Positions 22,440 to 34,400 of a stretch of DNA of 64,000 nucleotides are shown in pieces. The stretch comes from Flabesymbios commensalis (taxonomy: Eukaryota; Annelida; Polychaeta; Terebellida; Flabelligeridae), in assembly GCA_964017125.1 (NCBI GenBank), contig OZ024907.1:26350476-26414475 (forward strand), read 5' to 3'. A program made the translations under genes and the position numbers. The first letter of the stretch is position 1; every line of letters begins with the position of its first letter. The notes beneath the pieces are model-generated. The model was not told the DNA's origin. It worked only from the letters and a program-made list of their open reading frames with translations, and did no database searches.

Positions 22440-25411
22440 GATGGTCAAAGTATTGTGTTTGCCGTGTGTTCACATTGCGTACCTCGGTGGCTCACAAAAA
22501 CCCGTGCCAGTTCACTACTGGGTCATTGGTGGGCCAATGTCACATATTATACCAACATCTAATCACACATCTCGCTGTCTCTCGCTATGTTTAATTGTTC
22601 AAAAAAATATTTTCGCCTATTTGATCATCACAATTTTACTAAAAATGGATTTTCAACTGAAAATTACACAAAACGAGGCATCGCATTTTTGTGTAGCTTT
22701 ATTTGTTGATAAATCGTATTTTCTGACAGTCAATTTGCACATTTTTATGGCTGATGGTGGTTAATTATTGCAAGCACAAATTGGAGCACAAATCAAAAAA
22801 ATCCACTGCCTAAATATTTTACTTGGTTCAAGTGACATAATTCTACTACAAACAAGTTTTAAATTATTCTTTTGAACACATAATGTCATTGACTTTTTCA
22901 AAATTTAGAAGTACATTATCCGTTACACTCCACCAGCATTTAATAACAATGTAAAAACTTAATAAAAATTATAATCTATTGATTTATTTAATATAATGTG
23001 ATTGTTCCGATTGTCATAAACAAATAACGTATGTTATTGAAGGAATGCTAGTTTTTAAAATTGATAATTCTGAAATATCTAGGCCCCTATAACTTTCTAA
23101 TGAAAATAAAATAAATAAAAACACAGAGTGACGTCACTGCGCTTCACAGAAGATCTGTATTCATAATGCAAGAAAAAAATACATTTTTGCTTTTTCCAAT
23201 TGATAGCGGTCCCAATGAAAAATGCCCTGCATGGTGAGTTTATTTAACTATTTTTTAGTAAGTTTTATATTTTTTATATTTACAGCTTATCCCTTTGTCT
23301 GCTAATCACGACAATAGTAATTTTCAATCACTTGAGGTTGTGGATCGCGGTAGCGAGACACAACCTCACGTGGTTGAAAATTAAAAAAAATGATAGGAAC
23401 ATGTTTGAAATATCTGATCAGTCATGTCCGGTCCGGTCAGACACATTAGATCGGATTTTGGAGTTCACACTATCAGATTTTGGCTGGTCAGACACAAATC
23501 GGATAGTGTTTGAAGTAATATATTAATTTAGATATTACCCTACAATACGGTTTCAGGTACGGGCAGACCGTTCATAATTATACTCCATGAAATATCCTTG
23601 TTTCAATTTTATCAGCTTTACTAAGCTTATAAATATTATAATGAGCGGGCAGTCAGCTGCAACGGACAAAGAAACAAGAGACTAGATACTTTCTGTCAAT
23701 TTGTTCAATCTTGACGTCTTCAACACTGAGTTATGTTAAATTGTTATTGTGTTTTAACATCTTCGCTGCTGATATCTTATTTTAAAATACACACTTTAGA
23801 AGTGAACCATTTTATTTTGTTCTACTCCACATAACCAAAAAATTGCTATGATAATAAAAAATCATTTTTTAAATTATATATGACTAGCTCTTGTAAGCTT
23901 AATGTTGGGACAATGTTTACGACGCTTCCCCAGCATTAACCCGACATTGGGAGTAAATGCGCCGTACTTCTTGGGCGCACGTTGTGAGCCGGGTGTCCCC
24001 TGGCTACCGGATACCTCCCAACAAATATGCGATGATCATACAGTTCTAGGTTAAGGCTAAAGATATTCAGATTAAACTAAGTGAATCATTTAAGGGAAAA
24101 CAATCGTGCAGAAGCTTTGATTTTGTCTGTTCATTTAAATAACAGGTGTGTATCTTTACTTGTGCTGGTGAATTGTTCGTTTCTATTTTTCGTTCATTTA
24201 AAGCTGGAATTGCTAACGCAATTTCCAGCTTCAAATGACGAAAAATATTTCTCATTGTGAAAAATAATTATCTCCAAAATTGAATTATTTGAATAACTTT
24301 AACATGGTTTGAATCTGTCCTGAACCCGTGTACACATGCGGGTCCAGCAACACAGGAGTTACTCTAAAGGGTACCCATGATTTACAATGGTTCATATGCT
24401 GGACTGGGCTCACACAAAACAAGAGATACATCGGGCCAGGCATTAAGATGTTGGCCCAACACCACAACGATACTGGGAAGGATACTTGTAATTGCTGTGT
24501 TTAGTGCCTATACCATGTGTTTACACCGCGGAGTTTATACTGCTCTGTTGAAGGTCATGGTCCCCTGACAGCCTTGAAAATGAAACCAGATTAATAGGAT
24601 AGACGACCTTGTCACGATGTCATCTTTAGAAAGTCAGTCAAGTACTCAAGGGTAACCAGAGATTCTGCTCCACGGACCACAACAAAATCAGTCATAATAG
24701 GCCTATATTTTACAAAGTTAATTACATTTTTACAATTATATTCATAATTAAATTTCATTCAGAGGTACATGTATTTGGATTAAAAATGGAAACTTAAAAA
24801 GTTGAAACTTAAAATTTCACCAGCATGAAAAATGTGTAAGGAATAATGCAACAAAGAATTGATCACTAAAGTGAGAACACATCCTCTCAATGTACATTGA
24901 GATGGTGTCGCTATATTGTCAACCAACTTACCAAATCAACTATTGTGTATAACTTCAGATCCAGTCAAAGGTTCAGTTGACATTTACGATATTTCACATC
25001 ACGTGCAAATTATCCGCAAAACGATATAATGCTAGGCTGTTCTTTGTGTGTACATAAATGAACGTTGATTGACTATTACCCAGATAAGATAATCGAACCA
25101 AAAGTCGTTTCATTGAATTGACCTTGAAAACCCAAGATGGCCGCTATAAATTCGTTTGTGATCGAAGGAGCCGGTTGAGAGCATTTGCAATGCCAATAGC
25201 CTATCACGGGAATTAATCGAAACAAATACCGACAATAATTGAAGTAAATGCACACAACTGACGTTTGTATCCACAAGGTCACCGGAGTTTAAATTGGGCA
25301 AATTAAAGAGAAAGCTATTACGCGCTATTGCGGTCTCAAGGGAAGCACTGGTAAAATCCCATGACAGCATTTTTTACCTTGAATTATATATAAAAGAAGT
25401 TTGGAGCTTAC
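22440..25411. other. intronic non-coding sequence following GOGAT exon 5
   Basis: No further GOGAT exon was found here on the minus strand. Contents: a MITE relic at about 22490-22560; a piggyBac-family hairpin at about 23320-23385 (CACTTGAGGTTGTGG and CCACAACCTC-type arms); a MITE relic at about 23900-23975; a second hairpin type at 24183-24245. An open frame at 22390-22764 has no resemblance to any family I know. Confidence 0.6.
24183..24245. repeat. hairpin core AAGCTGGAATTGC, relative of 38841-38892
   Basis: ATTTTTCGTTCATTTAAAGC, TGGAATTGC, then GCAATTTCCAGC and TTCAAATGACGAAAAAT form a long stem. The same hairpin lies inside the TTAA-flanked element at 38730-38952. Here the surrounding element is not recognisable. 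Confidence 0.65.
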
Positions 25412-25456
25412 CTGTTTTGCAAATCTGTCTTCATCAAAATCTCCAGTAACAAAAAC
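25412..25456 (-). CDS. GOGAT: GOGAT exon 5 (45 bp)
   Basis: The acceptor (GTTGTAG on the minus strand) and donor (CAG/GTAAGC) frame exactly 15 codons, [15 protein letters not shown], phase 0 on both sides. In plant and bacterial GOGAT the segment after the EP..RQ block is QVF(V/L)...F...LY.LRK, so this is the expected next piece after exon 4, although it is 35 kb away. Confidence 0.9.
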
Positions 25457-28400
25457 CTACAACGAAAACAAACAACAAATGGTTTTAATGTCGACATCGT
25501 TATGTCACCCACTCGTTAAACAGTGAACTTTGGCCCATTGTTGGGTCAATGTTGGGCCAGCGTTACAGTCGGTGGACCACCATTGATCCACTAGTGGCTA
25601 TGTATATTTTTCAGCACAAACGAACTGAAAATGAAACCTAGTAATTGAATGGTGGCCCCTAAAATGCATTTACAAACTAGTACAATGTATTTATACACAG
25701 CTCACGGTCATATGCATATATAACAAGAGGGCTGTGAAACTGTTTCCACATTGTGCTACTCCAGTTTATACCTATTTTGACCAGTGCTGTACCAATGGTG
25801 GGACTATTTCAAAGATTCTGAAAGGGATACCTTTAAACCAAAGCTCGCGTTTGATACTAGTAAGCCTAGTATAGGTGGAAACCCGGAGAAAGCTATGCCC
25901 AGCCTGCCACGTCATAATGTTTTATGTAGGGTGGTCATTACATTATAAAGCCACAAAGTAGTAACCTTTGTTCCGAAATCAAATACTCCTTGTTTAAATG
26001 TATAAAATACACATTTTTTAAATGAAGATTTTAAAATTAAAATATTTTTCTTCAATTCATGTGATTATTTATCTATGCTTTGAATAAGTAAATTATGCCA
26101 GGCGCTGCAGTTTGAAAATGCAACCGAGAAAAATAAACCCTCATTTGTTAAGAAGTCTGACAGAATCGATACAATTAACCCTTTGAGTGTCAGTCACGAT
26201 ATTTATATTTTTAAGCATTTTACTTAGCACTTTAAATAGGCTTGGTATATTTTAAAGGTGGAACATGTCTTCAAACGATATTCAAAAAATCATTCGACTC
26301 CGTTTTGACATATCTGAATAATTTTCAATAATTTTAAACTGTGTATCATGTCATCTAGACACAGCTTCAATGGGCTAGAAATACACTTACATATATATAT
26401 ATATATATCCATATTTGAATAATATTAAAAAGATTAAGTGTCACCCACAAACAAATTATACCAATTCAATGGAATGACATGAACAGTCATGTTATAATTG
26501 GTCATTATGTTATAATTGGTGGGCATTATGAAACCCTTATCTATTAGAGTAACAAATTAACAAACACAAAACGTTCATACCAATGTTGTCGTATAATGTT
26601 TGCCAGCATTCTTCAACGTTGGACCAACATTGAGACAAAATTGGGGCAACAAATCGTGTTTGTTGGGTATCCGTAATTACATGAGAGAAGTATATCGATC
26701 GCTGGAGCGAAGGATAACTGGGCGAGATTAGAAAGTGGAATTTTCCATGGGCACGCGGGGAACACGCTCTGGGTCAGTCAGTAGTGCATGCGGGCAGCGA
26801 GTGGCAAACCGCACCACACCTCTTTGCCCTATCGGGACGTGAATAGCGCGCAATTATTCATTTGCCCATTACATTATATTTATGGCATCACTAATTTTTG
26901 TGACCCCAGAGTGCAGAACAGTCGTTTTCAAACCATGGTTCAAAATATGTCCATTGTTTCTGCAGTAACACCAAAAATTTCTATACTGACAATAATAATT
27001 CGTTATCTCTAAAATAAATGCATTGCGGTGGCAATAATGTAGGTCCCTATTTGACTATTGATTTTTAGACTATAAATTCAGCGAGATGAGCACACGTGAA
27101 CACTGGTAAATAGATGTTCGTAACAAGCACAGTATTGTGATCACAAGCAGCAACGGACACTGTCAACACTGCCTCAAAGCGGAGCCAGCGTCGGGGACGC
27201 TGGCACAACATTAAGACAACGTGATTTGGATTCTGTCGACTTATTCGCCCACCCAGTCCTACTCAATCACCTCTGTACCTGAATGTCACGCGAAACGTGA
27301 GCCCGGCTGACACGAAACGCTGACCCAACATTTATTTTATGTTGGGCCAGGGTCGCAGATGGCTGGGCCAACAATTAATACAATTGGGTCAGCGTCTCGT
27401 GTTTTCTGGGTAACCCTTTGTGTGCTATCACCGCAACAAGGATTTTTGAATACTACTAGTATAAAATGTGTCTTTAAAAAGCTGGGATGTTTTTTGTTGC
27501 TCAGAAATGGAGGGCGTAAATAAATGCAATTCACTTGAAGGTCCGAGGTCGCAGTGGTGGTTTATAACTGTAAATAGTAAGTGGATTACTAATAACTTTA
27601 AAAGAGCACCTATTAAAGTAAAACTACACATTTACCGTGGCAACTGGCTGAATCTATTAAAATTGAACATTTCCCTCCACAAAAAGTCAATCTATGGTCC
27701 GTGAGTTGTAAACTCGAAGGACCAATAATTACATCAATAATTATATCCAAGCAAACAAAAAAAGGTTTGTCCCGCTAAAGCGACTAACAACTACGAGTGT
27801 GTGAAAAGTATTCATATTTATAATTTATACTAATTTAACATCAGTTTATCTCACAAAAATTGTGATTTTATATGATAAAAAAACTTGAAAAAGCGTAGAT
27901 TCGTCATTGGCACTCAAAGGGTTAATTGGAAGGGAAGCTGAATCGCGGCCGCGACTCAGTGGTCGATAGATAAATAACACTAATGCGCACTGAGCATGTT
28001 GGGGAAGCCAATTTAGTTGTGTACATAATGACTTATACAATAATTAATAACGGTTTACCGCAATCTTTATTATGAAGTTTATTGAACATTATAATGATCA
28101 TTACAATAAAATAAGACTAAAAGTTATCCATACATCAGGAAACACAAGTCGTTCACAGAATGTTGGCCCACCGTCTACCACGCTGGCCCAACATTAAATC
28201 AACAGCTATCCGATTACACTTATGCAGAATTAAATCAAAGTTGTTTTAACGCATGGTTTACAGTCAACAAGACATGCCCAGTTGATGATTGTAATTACAA
28301 TGGACTGCGATACAAAGGAAGTATTTCGACTCTAAATAATGTACTCTGTGAACTACAGTGACGTCACCGGGAACTCTTTTGAATGGCTACTCGGTGAAAA

Positions 28401-31400
28401 GAATGTTATACAAGTCTCCCTCCCCCATACTCTATTAGCCAGCTCGGTGGAAACATTGGAGGTCAAGGCTATTGAGTTTAACAGTCAGAACAACACAGGC
28501 TTGAAAAAGTGTAGGTAAAGTATATGGCAGATACACCTGCTTAAACTGATATGAGAGCGCTGAAGTAAACCCCGTCTGTTCAACGGTGCATATTTTTTAT
28601 TCCACTTCTTCTCTCGATTTTGGACCGTCATGTCAGTTAACTGGGTCGCTGTTGTTCTTTCAATTTCACATTTCCATTTCTCAAAACAATTGATCATATT
28701 TTCAGCCGTGGTGCAAATATGATACTGAATAGCCCCATGATCATTCGCGAAAATAACTCGCAATAATTTTAAAATATTTTGTTCGGACCTGGAAAGTGTA
28801 AAGAAAACAGGCAATTCGGCACATGATGGGTAAGGTAAATGAAAATGAAATGAAATGAATCGGGCTTTAGGCCACCTTTGTGCACATATAGGCTAAACTG
28901 GGCCAGGAGAACCTCCTGAGGATGGTGAGATGATTGAGATGACACTGTCCTCCAGACACAGGATTCGAAATTCGAGCCCTGGCGGTCTGAGGCCGAGCAC
29001 GCTACCTCTCGGTCACGGAGGCTCCCCACAATACTAACTTTCACACGTGGATGGGGAAGAAACAATTTTGTTTCTTTCAAACCGCCATGACCGGGAACCG
29101 AACCCCGGACTCTGGCGTGAAAGGCAGCGGTGCTAACCACTACCCTAGGGCCCCCGCCCGATGGGTAAGGTAGTGAGCGGTTTGCTTCATTGAACCAATG
29201 GTTTGATTCGGGCCAGCGTCGCAGACGGTGGGTCAACATTAAACCCACAATGGCTCAATGACTACACTAAATGTTTACTAAGAAGACGTCAAATATTTGC
29301 CCTTGGCGTACTTGACGACACTTGACGACAGTCTATGCATAGAAATAAAGTAGAATTTTACAATTGCGAAAAAGTGATGGCCTTTCCATGGAATATTTAA
29401 GATTGCTATAATCTTAGATGCGATAAAAAGAGCCATTTTGTTTTACAGTGAGTTGCTGATCCAGCTGATACTCTATTATACCCGTTTACTGTAACTGGTA
29501 ACATTTGTCAAAACTATATTTATTGTCCACGATGATTGTGGATAATAAATATGATTTTGACAAATGAGTTACTGGAATATATACACCCTTTCCTCAATTA
29601 CAGGCTGCAGTGTTCAGCACAGGCCGCGATATCGCGTCAATTACGCACTTGGAGGTCAAATGTCTCCTATTTTTCCATGGTAGTGAGACAAATGTCCCCA
29701 CCTATTTCTTGTCTGTGCTGAACACTGGGCGTCAATTACGCACTTAGAGGTCAAATGTCTCCTTTTTTTCCAAGGTATAGTGAGACAAATGTCCCCACCT
29801 ATTTTTTGTCTGTGCTGAACACTGACAGGGCCACTTTAAACTTATCTGCGTAAATGTAGCTTTTGAGGGCATCTCTTCTCTAACCTCTCCCTCATTCTAC
29901 AATCCCTTTAACATTCGTGTCGCAAAATTAGATTTGACCGTTTTCGTAAGGAAAACATTAAAAGCATCCCGTTAGATATTGCCAGGTTCATCAAAAACAT
30001 CCACACAACACCGACTAGAAAACAAATCAGCTTGTAAATCTAAGCGAAGAATTACACGCGCACTATGCAATTTTGTAATAAGGTGTCCTACGTCAGCAAT
30101 CTTGCTTTTAATGAATTATTTCCAAAGTTAAATTAGATCACCAGGAATGTCTACAGACACACATCAAATTTGAATGCGATCCAATCAACGGTTCATAAGA
30201 CATCGCGCTCAGAAGCTTCAATATATCCTACGTCAGCCATCTTGTTGTAAATAATTTTTTCACAAACGTTCACCAGATCATGAGAAATACTCAAAGAACC
30301 ACCCTATAAAATTTGAACACAATCAATCCAAATATAATATCGTGCCCACAAGCTTTTTGGACGGCAATTTTTTCAAGATGTCCTTCGTTAGCCATCTTGT
30401 TTTGAATGGATTCTTCCAAGAAGTTAATCAGATCATCAGAAATATCGATATAATCACCTTATCAAATTTAAATGCGATCCAATCGACTGTTCATTAGATA
30501 TCGCACCCACAACGGTCCATCCAACCAACCCATCCAACGGTTCGCGGCGGCAACTGTGCAGACGAAAAAATGCTGAACACTATAAGCATCCTGATAGTAC
30601 GGGAATGACTAATTATCAGTTACAAGAAAAAATATGAGAATCCTATGTCCTATGTAGTCAATTCATCACAAATTTTACCTTTTGTGGTTGGATTGGAATG
30701 AAAAGAGGGATCTATCTGTTTATTAGGCCTAACTAATAAAAATTATCGCATTTAAATTAACCCTTTTCTCGCTAAGTTACCATTTCAATTTTTTTACCCA
30801 CTTTTTGTTTCGCTACATCGACAGAATTTATGATCATTGGTAATTTAACTTAAATGTACACAGATTGGATCGTTCAGTACATATACATGTATTATAGGAT
30901 CACGAACGGGTCAGTGAGGGTATCAGGATCACACAGTGGAACACATTAACCCTTTGACCGCCAAACACGACTATAGTAATTTTTAATTCGCCTTATCAGC
31001 CGATTGAATCACTGTTATTGATTTGCAAATGTTGGTCGCAAATTAGACAAATATGAGTAATTTAAGGTAACGTTTTAACCCTTTAACCGCCGGTGCCGCA
31101 TATATTCGGGTTTTCATTTTTATTAATACATTAAGTACCACATTTCAAATATGTTAAAGATAAAATGCGACATCAACCAGCAAGATTTGAAAAGAGTTGA
31201 CCCCCATTTTGTCAAATTTGACTAATTTTCACTAAGTTGTGGATCGCGTCAGCGAGACACAGCTTCAAGTGGGTGAAAATTCAAATTGAATAATTTGGCG
31301 GTTAAAGGGTTGAGGGTTAACGATCACCTTACTGGTTCTAAAATGGGCCGATTACAGACATAACTAGATCCAGGGTTTCCGCAAGGAATGTTTGATTGGG

Positions 31401-34400
31401 GGGGGGGGTCCAAAAGGAGTGGCGGGTCCTCCCCCAGGAGAAAAACAATTCAGGGTCTTAAATTTATTTGAGTGCTTAAATTGACCTATTTTAACTGAAA
31501 TGACAGCAAAATCCGGAATGTATTTTCATTTTCTTTGCCAACAGAGGGGGGGGGGGTTATCCCCCCAGACCCCCTTCCCCCCCCCCCCCCTGGCGGAAAC
31601 CCTGAGAAATAAGAAATAATAAATAAGAAAATTTGCAGGAGAAATGAACTAGATTGACATAAGTTCAAATTGTACACACACAACTTCTTCAAGTGGGTAA
31701 ACATGTTTTCTATAATTCCGTCATGTATGGTTACGTAACATTACGAATTACGACGGAAAATTCCGTCATTTATGGTAGTGAAGGGGTTAAGGGTTAATAG
31801 TAGACCCGTGAACCTGAACCTGCAGTTTCTAAATGAAGTCATTTACGCCTTTGACATGGAATTTATAGGTCGGAAAAACACCGGCATGTGGTGACATCAC
31901 CCACCTTGAACTACTTACTTGCCATGGCCGTATAAACGGTCTCACTTATTTCTTTTTTGAATTTATGAGATATAAAGTTGTATACCCCCTTCTGGAATAA
32001 GCCCTGAGAGGTAAGGGGGTTAAGGAATTGGTTATTTGATGACATATTAACATTTTTCGCTGTTTTGTATAATACTAGTATTAAACCTAATTTTTATGAG
32101 TACCCTAAGTTATATGGAAAACGAAAATGTGAGCTCCTCGCATCAATTGTGGCAGATATCTGACGTGTATTAAAATATCATTATTTATTTTCACGTGCGC
32201 TGAGCTAAATACGCATTGAGAGTAATACATTTTCTATATAAAACTCGCGACAAAAGCACCTTTTTTTAAATGTTTGTGATTATCTCAGCTATTGCAGCTT
32301 AAAATGAGTTAAAATAGTAAAGAACCCATGCGCATGCAGTTAACCCATTAACCGCAAAATTTCTCATTTGGAATTTTTACCCACTTGAAATTGTGACTCG
32401 CTGACGCGATCCACAATTTCAAGTGAGTGAAAATTATTCCAATTTGACAAAATTTTGCGGTCAAATATTTTCAAATGTTGCTGATTGATGTCAGATTTTA
32501 ACTTTACCATTTTTAGAATTTGATATGTAATGTGCTAATAAAAATGTAAAACTCGGTATATAATCGTATATAATCGGGACTGGCGCTTAACATTGTTTAA
32601 CCCTTTCAATCTTGAATTTACCATAGTCATCTTCATCCACTACAAGCCGCGAATTGCTGTCGCAATTCTCGACTTGTAGTGGATAAAGATGATTTGAAGT
32701 GGGTGAAAAATTAAAGAAAATTACCATGTATTAGTAAACCAGTTTTATGGAAATTTTCATTTTAAAACCCCTAGCTGTAGGAAAATCAAGTGTGTTTTCG
32801 GGATGTAAAATGATGCTTAAAAATGCATCGTGAGGGCTTAAAGGGTTAAGAGGTTAAATGGTTCGGACAGTCACTGTTCGCTGACACGTCAACTTGTATC
32901 GTTGACATCGCACTGCCGTTATGTCAACCCAACAAAAACATTCGCCATACACAGTACATGTATATATGGATGAATTTGAGCTCGTTGAACAAATAGTACA
33001 ACATGGCAGGTTAGCTGAGAACAGGCAAAATGCCTATAAAAGCTCAGAAACCATCGTCATAAAATTTAAATCATGTTAAAAAAAGTAACAAATAATAAAA
33101 AAAAGTTTTAACGTGGAGCACCACGATTACACACACATGAGTGACACCTACATGCCCCTGACCAGGTACATACATTATCTGTATCTAAATATGTACCGGT
33201 AACAAGGTTGTCATAATGCATCACAAGTTCACGTTTAAAACAATATAGGGAATCGGCGTCCCTCGATTGCCGCGGGAGGGCGCTCCCCAGTGGAACAATT
33301 CTGTTAAAATAACTTCTTTTAAAACACTCTATTCTAACAATTTTCATGCGTAAAACAAGGCCCGCATTGCCATATCTCAGAGATGAGTTTCAAAGTACTT
33401 CTATATTATCATACTACGATACGTCATAGCAAGAACTTTATATATAAAGTTCTTGGTCATAGTATCCTTAATACACATCCTTAAAAACATATATATAACA
33501 AATCTGAAATTTCACGTCGGTAAGATAATATCTGCAAATGAAGCATTGTGCATCGTTGCTCGTATTTAATTTCCGGATAATTTATATTAAGAATACAACG
33601 AGTAGCAGCTCTTTGTATTGACTCAATAGCTTTTGTATCTGAAACTGCACTGGGAGACCACACACTATAACAATATTATAAGTTACCAATGCACGGTACA
33701 GAGAGGTCGTAACACTAACAGGAGCATTGAAACCAACTGCTCGGTTAATCATACCCATCGTTTTATTACATTTATTAATCATGCCTTACAAGGTGCAGAT
33801 GTGTGCCCCATGCGAGATTGGTGTTTATCGTTACTCCCAAATCTCGCATGTGCTGTACTCGTTGTAGGGGCTTGTCTACAATTTTATATTAAAAAATAAA
33901 TGGCAAATTATTTCTGGTGATGGATACTATATTGCATTTATTAATGTTAAAATCCATTCCCCAGATATAACTCCACATTAAAAGATTTTCGATGTCCTGC
34001 TGTAGTAAAACACAATCATTTAAATATCCTTTAAAAAAAAACACTTAGCATCGTCAGCAAACAAACTTATAGAGCAAAGAGAAACAACATCTAGCATATC
34101 ATTAATATATAATAAAAATAAAAGTGGGCCTAAAATTGGGCCCTGGGTACTCCTGATGTCACAGACAACAAGCTAGATTTAGCACCCTCTATGACTACTT
34201 GTTTGGGGCTGTTGTAGTCTATGTCTGTTGAATCTATAAGCCTACACACATATTGTTTTTAACATAGGCTTAATGCCTAGTTAGGCCTACAGTTACGACG
34301 TGACTGATATTTAAAGGTTTCAAGTATACACAGAAAAACATGAAAGTTTATGTAGACTAAGTGATTTAGCGTCAATGATTCATAATATTTACTTTCTTAG

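Larger units (their letters stand above)
26179..27921. mobile_element. possible 1.74-kb piggyBac-ended element with nested MITEs
   Basis: TTAA at 26175-26178 is followed by CCCTTTGAGTGTCAGTCACG. At the far end CATTGGCACTCAAAGGG precedes TTAA at 27922-27925, whose inverse reads CCCTTTGAGTGCCAATGACG. The ends match at 17 of the first 20 positions. Two palindromic TA-MITEs (26576-26667, 27302-27410) and a relic near 27165 lie inside. No transposase reading frame recognised. Pairing of these two ends as one element is inference; they could belong to two solo copies. Confidence 0.5.

Noticed and set aside
22390-22764. 124-codon plus-strand frame
   Set aside because: It begins inside a MITE and shows no domain or conserved motif.
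1-25411. Further GOGAT exons downstream of exon 5
   Set aside because: I looked on the minus strand for the LRK, HTRFSTNTFPSW and AHNGEINT segments and saw none; a profile search could still find short exons I missed.
28769-29248. 159-codon minus-strand frame over the SINE
   Set aside because: Typical spurious translation of a tRNA SINE; the same text appears at 40681-41076 in the second copy.
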